Source: Pieris napi
Taxonomy: Eukaryota > Arthropoda > Insecta > Lepidoptera > Pieridae
Length of the DNA: 64,000 nt
Assembly (NCBI RefSeq): GCF_905475465.1
Contig: NC_062235.1
Span: 7,574,001-7,638,000, forward strand
Direction: 5' to 3'
Both the position numbers and the translations under genes were made by a program. The notes beneath the pieces are model-generated. The model did no database searches. It saw only the letters and a list, made by a program, of their open reading frames with translations, and was not told where the DNA came from. This document shows, one piece after another, positions 24,701 through 39,700 of the stretch. Within the stretch, counting starts at the first letter, position 1. Each line of letters starts with the position of its first letter.

Positions 24701-27700
24701 GCTATACCGTCCTATTGTTGAAGTAGTCGCTTTTCTGTTGTTTCACATATGTATAAGTTATAGTACCTATATATCATAACTATATCTGTATATCATTAAG
24801 GGTAATAGCGTTAGCTATTTCTTCGTCTCCATGAAGGCTCGCCTATAAATTCTCACTTATAATACCACAAGAGCTTCAAAATTTTAAGCTCGTGTGGTAT
24901 TCGGGGGATTATTTTTCCGACCCAAATGTCGGCCAATAGAATTGCACCATGAGACGAAATGTACAGTTAACAAATAAGAATTTCATAATGAATAAAACAA
25001 CTACTTAATACTTTTCTTGAAGCAACGACCAGAGAAAATTTTCACAAAAAATTATCAGTATAATACCATGTAGGTTGTACCACGTGACGTCGAATGGTGC
25101 AATTCTATTGGCCGATATTTGGGTCGGAAAAATAATCCATTATAATACCAATTGTTCAATTTGGTAATAGACGAGTGACAACAGTATTACGCGAAAGTCG
25201 AAAGTAACGAACAAATTACTTTATTATGAGGATGATTCTTGAGTAACATGAGCTATATTTGTTACTAAAATATTAAAAATAATAAATGTTCAACCATGTA
25301 AAGCCCGACAGACAGCTGGTCAGCCCGAAAAACATTTGACAAATTCGCTTCATGAGTTGTCGTGAAGTTGAAAATTTTGAAAATATTTTTTTTTAAACAC
25401 AATTAATAACCAACACACGTTACTTAACTTGGCGAGGTGCAAGGTTAAGTTTAGTTAGATATTGTTGAAATCATGTCTGAAATATTAATTTTGAAACTGT
25501 TTTGTTGCTGTAGCAAAGGGCGTCAACAAAAGCTTCGCGGGAAACGCATCAGAGGAAAGTGGTTACGCCGTGGTATAAACCTTATCTCATTCCTGACAGG
25601 TAAACCTAATATTACTTATTCATTTTTTTTTTAAAGACAAGTCCCATGCTAAGCTGGTGAAGCTTGTATTATGGGTACTAGGCAACGGATATACATACAT
25701 AGATAGATAGACATATAAATACATATTTAAACATCCAAGACCGAGGCACAAGACCATTTGCTCATCACATCGATGTTCGTCTCAGCCGGGGATCGAACCA
25801 CTAGACCAATTTGTCGTCAAACTTGAGTATTAATAAGATCTATAAATATTGTTTAAACATTTTTAATTACTCTGGTAGAAGGCTTTCATTACGTAATTTT
25901 TAATTAAAAGTGGGGAACTTTTGTATCGCCTCTTTTTCATTTATTTAAACTTTTTATATTTTGCTTATTCTATTAGATTTTTTGCCAGGTAGCCTCCAAG
26001 TTCGTTATAACTATAGCCTTCTTAAAAAAACTTTATCACAAATGTTTTACAAGGGTGAGGTAGCTGAGATTAACTCATTCAATGAAACTCTTCAGATTTA
26101 TATTAGTCGTTGATTTTGGTGGGACTACACTGTTACTACACACCGTTCAAGAATCTGCTAAAATAGATTAGTATAGTTAGAGTTCGTAAGCACGGCCCTG
26201 GTAGTACATAAGTAGCGCAAAAAGTGCACACTAAAATTGCATTTACTGTACAAATTATTGTGATTATTTATTGATTGGATTCTAGTATAATAAAATACTA
26301 GGTATCGATGTGACAAATTATTTTGAAAACTTATTTTTTTTTATTTAAGACAATTTTACTCTATGCTTATTTCCTAAAACATGATAATTCAAACCTTTAA
26401 TAGTCTTTATTAAAGGTTATTTTACAAAGGTTTTTTATGTAACGTAGGTATAAAAAGTTATATCAAATATTTGTGGACTAAAAAGCAATAGTTGCTCCAA
26501 GTACTAATAATTAATAATTAAACCCCGTTTTTTATATATATTAACTATACTTTTATATAAACACATTATATTATTACAGATACGTTGTGACAAATGTGCT
26601 CGAATATATGACACCACAATCTCAGTTCGTAACCAACTCATTTGAAACATACGCTGATTATTACACAAACAAACATCAGTTACAGCTCTTGGGTCCTCAA
26701 GATCAACCATTGTTGGAGGTATGTCTTTTTAGTAATAATTAAACTAACAGGGAAAGACTCAAACACAATCCTGCGTTACTCAGAAGTTTTTATATCTTAA
26801 AAAAGTATTGGCTTTCCGAAATTTTTACCGTTTTTCTCATACTTTGAGATAATACAACCAAGCATTTGGAGTAATAAAGTAAATAAGAAAATAGTCTAGA
26901 ATTACGTAAGAAAACACCTGATTATAAAGCCGTTAAACAATAATTTCAGGTTGTCAGAATAAATACCAAAATGAACTGTTTATTACCCCGTGGGACTACA
27001 ATCCGGTCGCTATCTGAGAAACAAATGAAGTTAATTGCGCAAGCGCAGGACGATGAAAAGCCGAAAGCCTTTAAAGAGATCTTTGTTCCCGAATTGTGTA
27101 CCAAATACGAGTTTCCGAGTGTTCTTTGGTACAAGGCGTATATGCTACCCAGTATAATACACAGGTAATATAAGTATAATATAGTGTTTTCGTACGATAT
27201 TTTATTACAGCAAATCTTTTCGATCTGGGAAACTCCCAATTTTGGCATAAAATTAATGTATTTTTCCTAAGGGGCGGTTTTTTGATCCGTAGTTAACTCA
27301 ACTATTGGTAAAAAATCGTTACTATTAGTCAAATATCAGCAAAATGCGTTTTTTGATCCGTGGTAAGAGCATCCAATGGTAAAATATGTAACCATTAGGC
27401 AAAAAAGTTAACTACTCAGTATCGGAGGGTTAAAAAGATGGCCGCTGGTAATTTATATAGTAACAGCTGTTTGTCACAGAAATCAAACTATGATAAATAC
27501 GTTTATTACTATCTAATGATGAATTTAAACATATTGAGATACTTTAATTAATGAGACGATGAAGAAGACGATAATATTATATGAGAATGTGTCAATGAGT
27601 GACCAAAAATATTTAGGCAATGTCATCCGCCATTAGAAACCTGGGATGATGTAGATTTTTGTCACTGTTACCCCCTATCGAAGGGAACAGTGCTCTGGAT

Positions 27701-30700
27701 TGTTACTGAAATTGGGAATGATCTTAAACTGCCAATGAACAAGAGTATATATAGACAGCAGCTCATACCAACCTATTTTGCTTCATTACTAACTATAGAA
27801 CCGCAGCAGTATATAATTAAGTATATTACTAATTCATTATGTGTTTTATTGCCTATAATATTAACTTATAATTATTATAATTAAATAAAATACAAGAACA
27901 TGAGTATATATAGACAGCAGCTCATACAAACCTATTTTGCTTCATTACTAGTTACAGAACCGCAGCAGTATATAATTAAGTATATTACTAATTCATTATG
28001 TGTTTTATTGCCTATAATATTAACTTATAATTATTATAAGTTAATATTATAGGCAATAGAATACATAATGAATTAGAGTTAATATTATTTATATATTACT
28101 AATAATATTAACTTATAATTATTATAAGTACATACAAGTATGTACTTATACTAAAAACTACAGCTATACATTAGTTAGGGACCTATGATATTCTTTAGGG
28201 CTTTTATTACATTTGTGAGTTTGCATCTACCTACTTTGTTACAAGAATTTATACAAACCAAGAATATATATATACAAACCATTTTTATTAAAAAAACATT
28301 ACAAAATTTACATGAAACCCTAAAGTAGCAATTAAATATTTTCTAATTGTTTCTTCTTGCATTTCACCTCAATTTGATGCAACTCTTTTTGCTGCTACAT
28401 ATATTTATTGTGCCTTTCTTCCATCTGCTGCATCACTTTTTGGTGCACCTCCTCTTTATGCAGTATGGATTTTTGGTGGGCCTCTCATTGGTGCAGCAAA
28501 TGTTTTTGATGCTCTTCCTTAGCATAATTGAACAAATCATCCTCTCTTATTTGTCTTTGTTTCAAAAACTCAATTTTTTTTATCCGTGTGGATCATAATC
28601 CGCTTCCTTGTTTCCAAAGGGTTAAAAGATTTTTTCCTTTTGTTGTACGACACAGCTATACAAGAATAAATATAAAAATGTGCCTACACCTTCATTAAAT
28701 GTATATTAAATTTAACACGTCGGTGTCTAGACCCATCTGAGTTGAAAACGTCACAGAGATTTCCAAGCTGCATCTTTTTGTAGATTGCTGCAGTGATCAG
28801 TTGTTTGCAGGTTACGACTGTGTAATCCTTGAGAAGCATCACCAGTTTGGCAGTTTCTTTTTTGGCGAAGTTAGCAGTATGGTCCCTTTAACAAAATATA
28901 AATGTATTACTTTCTATTACGAAACACAAGATAAACCGGAATAAATAACACGAAAATATGTTTCTACTTACTTATTTGACCGTTGGCTGTTTGCGGACAT
29001 CGTTATTTATATATTTAAGTATCGTAAAAAGTGTAAACCGTATTAAAACACAGAAAAACAACTTTATTTATATCGTGTTATTTAGATTAATTTGACACTT
29101 CAAACTCTTCAAAGCGCAAATAACGAATGAAGATGGCAAAAATGGATTTCATTCACTCAATATGTCTAGTGTTGTCATACAAAATAAATGTTCCCCACAA
29201 AAAACAACCACATTTTTTGGGATGTCATTGCTCATTGCACTGGCAACAAATTGACAAATTGTTAAGATTAACTATAGTTAAAAAAGGCATTGAAAAACGC
29301 ATTTACGATTTTACCAATGGTTATTCATTTAACTATAGTTAATGTAACAAATGGTAAAACCATTTTTTACTACGGATCAAAAAACTGGCCCTAAATTATT
29401 CATGGCGAACAGAACAGCTTGTATAATCTGAGTGCGGCTTTATGCTTAAATAAATTGTTGATTTTTCTGTAGGAAGCGGAGCTGAAGAGCTTGAGATCAG
29501 ATTTTTAAAATAATTAAATAAACTTGTAGTCATGGTACTTATTAATTTATGGTATATAAAAAAATAAACATAAAGAGATATTTTTTTAATTTTCTTTTGT
29601 AGAATAACTATGTTATTGGTAGCCTACGAATTGCGGGCGGAAATTTCGAAAGGTATTAGTTACGGTAAACCTCACCCACAAAAAGGTTAGTAAAATTTGT
29701 ATATTGATATATTATATTTTTAATAAACCATTTTACCTACTTACTATTAACTTTATTTTTGAGAGATTTTAATTTTGTTTGACGCAATAAACACATTTTA
29801 GTGCCATAAATCTAAAATTTAATTCTCCCTTTTAATTGCAGTCTAATAATAATAACGCTTATTCATTTTTTGATTGCCAATCTTACATCTTACCAATAAA
29901 ATGCCCACGTACAAATTATATCGTTTTTGTCAGTATATAATACCTGAATTAAATATTATTAGTAATTGCTAAGATTGGCGGTTAACGTATTAAATAACTT
30001 TAGGGGAAAAGTGGTTGCCCATTGAAACAAATATTAATATAGCGAAAAAGAGCTTACTCTCGCAAATAGAAGAGCCAGCAGCGGCCAGCATTAACAGCAT
30101 TGACAGGTATTTAAAAAAAAAAATATCTATGATTAATATTTATTGCCGAGTAAAAGTGACAACAAGAATTCCTTTCAGTTTTATACACCATCGTGACTTT
30201 CTTTAATTTTTAGTTAATAACGTGAATAATTATTTAATTACAACCCTTTGTATTAAATATTAATTATTTATTAATTCAGTTATTTATATTCCCACATATT
30301 CTTAGAAGTAGCTTTGTAAGCTTTTCTCCTAATATATCTCGTGGTAATTTGCAAATAAGTATACGGCAAAATATTAATAATCTCTGCATCGTATGATGGT
30401 AAATGATCAGCCTTCTGGCTGACACGTTTTCTATTTTTGGGTCTGTCGGTGATATTTCCTCAAAATCTTTTCCTTTAAGCAAGTGTTAAATTGACGTTCA
30501 ATATTGTATGTAAAAAAACGATTTGATGGTTCTGAATCATGAAACGCTTAACCTTATTGTAACGTTGCTTCAAGCTTTTAAAATTGTAAGTTGTTTATGA
30601 AGATCTGTATTTTGGTATTTATATGCCAGTAAATGTGGCGGTTACTTTATTGTGCTAATCTAGGCGTGATAACGTAATGAAATAGATGAAACCTACCTGA

Positions 30701-33700
30701 ATGTTATAATCGTTTACAAGGAAATCGTATGTTAAGTAAAACAATCCTTGATTTGCTTACGAGCGATGGCAAATTACGCGGACTAATTCGAAGCTTTTCA
30801 AAGCTGAACCGCCTGAATACAAGAAACATAAACAAAACTGCATGGAGATATGAACTGGCTTTCCTAAGCTATTTTAAAAGCACACAAAGAAAGGGTAACA
30901 GTAATAAACCTAAACCATAAGACTAAAAATGTATAAGTCTGATTAATCCAACATTAATCAGACTTATACATTTTATACCACCAAATAAAGGCACATGGTT
31001 AAGGTGAAATAAGCAATAACAAAGATTGGAAAATGCGTTCAGAAAATCTAGTCCCTTGCTGGAGCGAAGTGAATCGCCTCCTTGAATCAAAAAGTGTAAA
31101 AAAAACTGTTGCTTGTAATGGAGGAAACAGAGATTTTTTTTAAAGAGTCGCTATAAAAATATTACTAGGCAGAAACAATCTTCAGAAATTTCTATGATGT
31201 ACAAAATATGTTGGTCCGAAATAGAGTTATTGTCCATTACCTAAACACAGGGGAGAGAATAATAAATTTTATTAAATCAATAAACAACCATAGGACACAA
31301 ATAATTTGCAAAGCATTATTACAGTGAAGATGAAGATACAAGAGAAAGAAAATTTCGTACAGAAAACCGAAAATATATTCCATCACCCGAGCGGAGTAGA
31401 TCGCCTCATACAAGGTTAGATTTTGAAAATCTTTGCTGTTCGACGGTTTCCTTTATACTTTAAGGAATTACTACAAAACATATACATATAAGTACATCTA
31501 CTGGGTTGTATGACAAGCTTAATTCACATCATTAGTAGAAAAGTATATTTTTATATCACATCACGTAAGAATTAGAAATATGCAGTGTTTATATATGTAT
31601 TATGAACAGGAATTAAATGAAGGTACTAAATGATGAAGAAAAGTGGATTATTATTATTAAATGTTGCTGCAATTATGTACAGAGGACTAAACGAGAAAAT
31701 GAAGGCGTCTTAAAAGAGTTGTTAACCCTTAGCGATTAAATCTAGACTTATAACTATTTTTTATAGAACTGATAAGTCATACCGCCCGCCCATGGACACT
31801 CTTAATGCAAGAGGGCTTGCGAGTGCGTTGCCGGCCTTGCATGTCCAAGGTAGATAGAGTTTTTTGTTTTGGCAGCACGTTGCAAAAATATAAAGGTTTG
31901 GGCATTGTAAAATGGATATTAACACGAGGCAATATATACAATGTAGTGATCAAATAATATAAGAATTGCCTATAATTATATGACTCTTAATGTAATTGTA
32001 ACTTCTATTCAATTTAAGACAAATTTGCAGCTTTTGTGGCACAATATACGAACTTTAAATTGTACCACCATAACATTTTTGTACCATATTCTTGCAAATA
32101 AATTATTATTATTATATACCAACTATATGTCGGACCTCAAAATCGTTACCTCTCATCTCAAATAAATACCAGTGTTACTTCATGTTATTTCATTTTCATA
32201 ACTGTGTAGGATAAGTGATCCTGTTGTATCGATATCGATGAAGGAGAGTCTCTATCAGCTTCAGAAAAAGAAAATGAGTGCGGAATACGCTTGGGAGGTT
32301 TGTATTAGCTTGTGTTGCAAATTGCTTATTAGTTGTTTTTTTTTTCTCGCACAATTATAATCACATGCTCAATCGTATCATGACTATATAACTACATGGA
32401 TTGTATGATGTATCATTTAGTAAACATAAAAGTACTCCACAGATTAAATATGATACACAGAGGGATGGGTAAAAATTATAAACTATATTTTGAAAATAGT
32501 GTGGTATCTGTTGTTTATATTATAAAACTGTCGATGAATTCGATCATTACGATATTCTTTGTAGCTACAAATTAAACTATAGACTATTATTACTGTTCTA
32601 GGGATACTCGCATGTAAATAAAGTTTACTGTTTCCGTCAATGATTTGACCCTGACTAACAAATAATTGTTGAATGTAGCGTATATGTCTGTTTTAGGAAA
32701 ACGCGGAACCAATTGATATAGAGAGAAATATTACTGAAGTTACATTACTGGATATCGAATGCTATGACACATTTGCGATGGCTCCTGTGTCTGATGAGAA
32801 AAATAAGGCCATTGCTATGCCCAAAAATCCACCAATCGGCACCGCTATAATGCCACCCCCACCCAAGTAAGAATACACAAACATTATGTAATTTCATTGC
32901 TCACACTCACCTTTTGATTTAAAAATACTACAATAAAAATTTAAATGAAAACAAAAGTACGGTTTATTGGCGTTTAATTTCGAGATATTATTCGACTACT
33001 AATAGTAATTATTAGAGCTTGTGGCCCTCACATTTCTCGGTTCGTTTCACTCATGATTTTTCCTTCCTCTCAGTGGAGCATGACTGGATAAGTACCACAC
33101 GTGAACGTATGGTTCTGTAATTGGCACGAAAGGTAAATTATACCCTCATAGCTGGAGATATAGCTAGATAAATTTAGGACTGTATTTCACTAGTTATAAA
33201 TAGAATAAAAAATGAAAGAGTGATGCATAATTTAATTTATATTTTATATGTGTTTATAGTGTTAATTTTTCATAAATGAAATCTAAAATCTTTCATTACG
33301 ATACTAGGTCATAAAAATACGTCTTGAATTTCGTTTTTAATAACATTTGACTGTTGTTTTTTTAGTTGCTACCTTATTATTTTGCTATCAAGTCTCGGCA
33401 TGTTAAGGGTCTAACATATGACAAGACATTATCATGAAATGGCTTGTTTTTTATTCATAGCCTTTTACATGTGTGTATAGTCTATACTTTTTCTATAGCT
33501 ATTCAGACAAGATAAACCTCTTGTCTCGTAAAGCAACAGGCAACGGGCCGGAATTGCGCGACGTCCTCGCAGCTCTAACGACCATCAACTCTCATGATTC
33601 CTTCGATTTGGAGAGAGTGGAGACCCTTGGGGACGCTTTCCTTAAATTTGCAGCGACTCTTTATCTATTCCACAAGTTTCCCAAGCTTAATGAAGGACAG

Positions 33701-36700
33701 CTAACAAATATTAAAGGACGCCTCATAGGAAACAGGTATTTTCATTATTTTTCTGGAATGCTTCAAATTGGTTAAAGTATGGGGGTGGGACGGGCACTTG
33801 GGGATCCTCTAAGGATGTGATCTTATTTTTGTCATCCTTATTATAAAATGAAGTCCCTCGTCCACGTCTGTATGTCTATGATAGCAATAAACACAAATAC
33901 TACCGAACGGATTTTTAATTCCATTTTCACCAAAGATTGTGTTGTCACTACATTATGATTTTTCTGAATGAATTTGAATCTTGAATTATATTCTTTCGTG
34001 TATATATTATCTTCAAGAGGTCGCAACTAATCTCGCCAAAATATGAGAGCTTTATCACCGCGGCTGCGGGTGGAGGGTAGTATAGCTGTAGAAGCTTAAA
34101 TACTTAATAACATAATTAACTGGAAGTGGTGAAGCTAAGAGCCCGTATTCGAAAACTTACCAAATTCAAGAATAAATTCAAATATTTTAGGAATCTGTTC
34201 TATGCCGGCAATCGTATTGGTCTCGGTGGGCGAATCAAAGTCGAACAATTTAGTCCAAGGATGGATTTTGTGGTCCCTGGATTTGCAGCTCCTCAAGAAG
34301 TTATTAATTTTATTGAAGAACGAAAGGTTAGTACTACCTTTAAAATATGTATATGGTTTTAGTTTAAAATTATTCATATTTAGTTCGACAACTTTGTGTT
34401 TGAAGGTACTCTACCTACTCATAAACTGCATATAATACCAAAAAATATACTCGCGTGATCCTTTATTAAAGGCTTATTTTTGTAGGACGTTGGAGAAAGG
34501 CTATATTTAACAGTAGCATAAACTATATATCGCTTTATAATTATAAGTTTGAAAGGAATTACAACAAAATAGTCTACGGTGCATGTTTTTTAAAATATTT
34601 ACATAATTATTGCAATTCATATTTATTTTTCTTGCGATTAAAATGATAAGATTTGATACATAACACGTTAAGGATAAAAAGCAAATAGATAGATAGACAG
34701 ATATTTAACTTGGAAAAGATAATATATAATGGACAATCTTATCTTTAATTTTATATTTTATTAAATTATTTTGTCCAGCAGTCCAAAGAAGGTCAATTAT
34801 TTGATTCATTAATATTTATTACCACCGACTCATGTAGAAATTGGATAGAACACTATCCACCAGTGTACTTGGGAACTAGGTGTTACCATTTCAAAGCGAT
34901 AAAGGTTAGTTAAGAAATGACCTATATCTCTTATAAAAAATGAATTTGAACGCTTCTATAGAACGAAAATACTTGACAATATAAAAACAAATTTCAGAAC
35001 TCATTGGAATGTTTTATTTTTTGTTCAGTTCAATTATTTCAATTTGTTGTGCCGAATTATAATTTACATTATAAATAATAACCCTAACACCATGTATAAT
35101 CACGCCATTACATTATAAAAATTATCAAAGACGATATAATAACCTGATTGCATTGAATGATAATTACATAATAAAGAAAATAATACTAGAAAGAGATCAG
35201 TCTGTGTCTTCGCACAATAATCGCAAACAATTTTTATTTGTACAAATTGTACCCGTTACTTAAAACAAATATTTACTAACGGTCAATGTACCGGTTGTTA
35301 AGAATTAATATGAGGGTCAATCACAACAGCAATGTAATCCAAACATTTTTGTTCGGTTTGTCAATAGGGAATCACGTCACACTGTCTGTATTATCAAATC
35401 GTCAGTTACACTTAGGGTATGTTTCATATAATATAACTTTGCTTCCAGCTCGCAAAATAAATGTTACTGTACTGCTAGCTAAGAATACAGTACTGAAAAT
35501 ACAGTAGATTAGTGTTAACTTTTTTACATTAAAAAACAGGTGATTTATAAAAATGAAAAAAGCCGGTTTTCATTTATTGTTCAGTGGCTAAAAACTAACA
35601 CAACCTACTGTACTTGTCAGTGAATTTGTCTGTGAACTACTCTTACAGAGGTAGAACAAAATTCTAGAGGCGCCAGACATTTCGTTGGCATGTACCTTAA
35701 ACGTATCTACTATGTTGGTCCGATGGCCATTCACAAATACATGAAAACTGTTTCTGTCAAAGGGAACTGTTTCAATGCTTGCTATAGAAGAGACACCAAT
35801 CCTAAAAGCCAAAGTTCCTCTTGACCTCATTAAAGTATTGCAATGTTTAAGAGCGCTAGGTTTTCGCCCGTTTGGTTAAATAATGTGCACAATGATCATA
35901 TCAGCCATCAGCGTATTCTAGCACTCATATTTATTGCGACACTAAATGAGACTTAAACGATGATTGGCCCTTAGAATTAGTAGACTTCCTGGATTCATTC
36001 AAACAGTTCTTTGATTACTATTAGGTTTGAGACCATTAATAAATTGTGTAGTGTTTTCACGTATCATCAGCGATTCCTACCTGAGCATTGACACTTATTT
36101 TGTCAGCTCTTGGGCTTTTGCCCCTGCTGAGTGTAGGCATTTACAGTACTACTAACATTAGGAATATGTAATACTTATGGAAAGTAAGTTACGCCCTCCC
36201 GGCGTAACTTGTATTAAGGTACATGAAGCTGGAAGCACTGATACATGTAGATGTTGAGTTATCATGCGGCAACAAAAAGAAATTTAGAAATACAATAAAG
36301 AGAAAATTAAAAAAACATATTTGGTGGTATAAGCGATGTTGTTACAAAACAATTCACACTTTCACGTTTTCTCAGTTGGGTTTAAGATGTTTCATGTTTG
36401 TGCACACCTGAGAATACAGTGGAAATGTGTATCGCTTGTTGTCAACTTAAAAACTAAATACAAAAGTAAACACACACAAAGTAAAACTAAATACAAAAGT
36501 AAACACACACAAAAATAAAAGAAAGTACACATGCTTAATAATTAAGTCGGAAGCTAATGATTTCCTTCACTGATTCGAAGACGTCGTCGGCCAATGCCTT
36601 CGGCGTTTGCAGGGCGGCAAAATGACCCCCGAAATCGTGGGTAGTGGATCGTACAAGATTAAGAAACTTGTCCCGTAATATCCAGTCAGGTTGATACACC

Positions 36701-39700
36701 ACTTCGTGCTTGAAATTTATAGCTGCTGTTGGCACGACAGTCGGTATGCTGTAAAATAAATGTATTAATTCAAATTTAAAATTGTTTATGTAGTATATAA
36801 TTGATTCGTAAACTGCTTCGGCAATATAATATATTATATTTAATGTTTAAAACTGTACTACCAACTAATTATGACGTAGGCCCTATATTGTAGAAACTAT
36901 AAACTTATTCCAAAATGAATCTAGTTCAAAATAGTGTCACAAATCTCAAGTCAAATGAAAAATGATAATTAAATCAGACACATAGTCAACTCAAAATAAC
37001 TTTATTCATGTTAACAAGTACACTTATGAACGTCAGCAAAACAAAAATGAATTCCCCGTATTTATTTAATATCTCGGGCAAGTACTGAGACATCGTTAGG
37101 TTTATTCCTAACAAAAGTGCATTCGCAAACTTTCTCCCACCACGAAAAATCTGGACTACTCACTTGGCATACTTACTTATGCATCATAAATACATCTGCA
37201 TGAGCGAATGCCTCGGCGTATATCCTCATAGAGGTGACGATACACTCATTTGCCCACACGATGGTCACGGTGTCCAACAAATCATCCCTGTCAATGTTTT
37301 CAAGCCCCCCGTGGGGTGTGTTCAACTGATTCCTGTTGCTGCAAACTCCTATTTTCTCTAATGTATATGCTGCTAGTCCCGCAGGAGAATCGGACAGTGC
37401 TACTCCTGAAAATATATACTTGCATTAATAAGTAAAATTCTGAGTCGAGACTTAGCGTTAGGAAACTCCTATATATCAAAAACGTAATGAAATTTTGTAC
37501 ACTTATGTGTGTAATACGACTAGATATCAAGTATGTTTAAGTCTCCAGATGAATGGGGCAGACACATTTCTTAATCAGTTAAGTGAAATGTATAGCTCGT
37601 AATATAAATCACTATGTCCTTTTGATCATTGTTTAATTAGTGCCTTATACCATAATCAATATTATTTTATTCTTTGAATTTGACTGAAAATAAGGTGGCG
37701 TTATTATTGCTTTGTTTGTGTATTAACAATTCGCATTACTATACTTTTAAAGCTTAGTTTATGTTTTAATAGTAGAAACGATATACTTTTAAAATTCGAA
37801 TTTTAAAACCACAATCAAAAAGGCTATATAAAATTTAAATTAAAAAAAAACATTTTATAGAATATATATTTATATTTTTGAAGTTATACTTCTTTAGGCG
37901 CGTTATGAAAAATTGCTTCAATACAATTGAGGTTAACTATCCGTATGTATTATTAATAATGCAAAAGAAGTATAACTTCTTCCGCGCGTACATAAGTACA
38001 CGCATCCTTTTTTTGCTTAATAATACCGTAATATCGGAACAATATTTTTACCTCAAATTGTATTTTTATTTAGTCTTTTATTAATTATCTTCACACAAAA
38101 AAGCTCATTTTTATTTTGTAAGATGATAATATAACAATTCCGATTGCAGAAGTTAGATAAGAATATATATTTAAACTAATTAGATACTTGATAAGAAGAT
38201 AAAAAATAATTGATTGAGAGTAACACTTTAAACTGCAATTTTGACTTACCAATTGTGTCTGGTTTTGTAGCTTGTAAGTGAAAATAACCACTTTCTCGCA
38301 GGATATAATCAAACAGTTTCCTTATGGGATATATTCGGTTAATGTACTTTTTATCCATTATGAGGTTTGGGAATAAAGATCCAATGATATATTTAACATT
38401 ACTGATTGGTCTTGAGGAAACCGGCATATTTGTGTGAAATCTGAAAGTAATATCATATTCATTACAAAATGTCATAACAATCTACAACTTGAATTAGTTA
38501 TACATAAAAATAGACTTCTACAGAATCTAAATGCATTTAATTACATAAAAATTTCGCTTTGAGTGAATATACCTATAAAAAACCTATTTATAGAATGTGT
38601 TTAGTAGTGTTGATATTTGGCTATTAATAATGGATAAGTCATATTCTGATAAATCCTCCTAATTCTATAAAAACAAAAATCAAATCAAATTTCTCTAAAT
38701 GTGACGAAGGACGAAATCCATTACAAAGGTACAACAATGTTTAAATTACTACTGCTTTGAATGTAAATTATTTACCCTAAAATTTCATGAGGTATGAAGG
38801 TCGTCATATGGGTCGCCACCTGAGAACCCCAATCCCCAGCTTGAATGTAATACATGTTGTGTCCTAAACGACGCATCAGATTACTCATAATTGTGCCAAC
38901 TTGCAGAGGACTCAGGCCGGGCTTGTGAGTTCCCTGTAACATTTAGCTTATCGTTACTCGATAACAGCATAAATTGTATTCTTAGCATTCGTTTTAATTC
39001 GCAATTAAAAAAACAGCTTGCCTGCGAAAAGCCAAATCCAGGAAGATCGGCGGCAATAACTTCGAATATAAACTCGTATCCATCTTTGGGTGTTGTTAAC
39101 ATCGGTATAACCTTATCGAATTCCTTTGAAGAACTGGGCCAACCGTGCAGCATCAACAAAGGCAGTACTTTCTTACCTTTGCCCTCTGGTTTCACATGAA
39201 TATAATGAATGTCAAGACCCTGAATTGTTGTTTTGTAATGTGGAAATTTATTCAGTCTTTCAGCTCTCTCCGTAAAATTGTATTTATCGGACCAATATGT
39301 AAGTAGTTCATCCAAATATTTGGTATTCATACCGTATTGGGATTGGGCTCCGTACAGGGGTGGTGTGAAAGGACGTCTGTTTCTCAGACGACTCTTCAAA
39401 TCTTCTACCATCTGGTACATAATATAATATTAGTGAAACGAACAACCAATGTAGGTTTTAGTAGTTTATTAACGCAATATTATGAATTTGGAAAGAATTT
39501 TTTAACAACTCGTTTAAAATAAAACCAAAGAAAAGTTTTGATCACTTCTTCGTTCAACAAAACCAGTATTCTAAAAACTAAGTACAGTCTCCTCCTACAA
39601 TCAAAACTATTAAATAACATTACATTTGAAGGCTATATTTGTGTTCTAGGGTTAGAAAAAACGTTCGTAATTAATTATGAAAACAGCACTTTTACTATCG

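Larger units (their letters stand above)
23254..29685 (+). other. Dcr-2: Dicer-2 platform and PAZ block (exons 16-21)
   Basis: Residues 700 to about 1027. Exon 16 is the longest (281 nt) and encodes the platform. Exons 17-20 encode PAZ, with VVTPWYKPYLIPDR in exon 18 and PELCTKYEFPSVLWYKAYML near the end of exon 20. The small 86-nt exon 18 is supported by phase on both sides and by this motif. PAZ anchors dsRNA ends in Dicers. Confidence 0.85.

Noticed and set aside
35588..35830. 80-codon minus-strand ORF in Dicer-2 intron 27
   Set aside because: Looks mildly protein-like (NGHRTNIVDTFKVHANEM) but matches no family I know and has no JHEH continuity; possibly a dead element, left unassigned.
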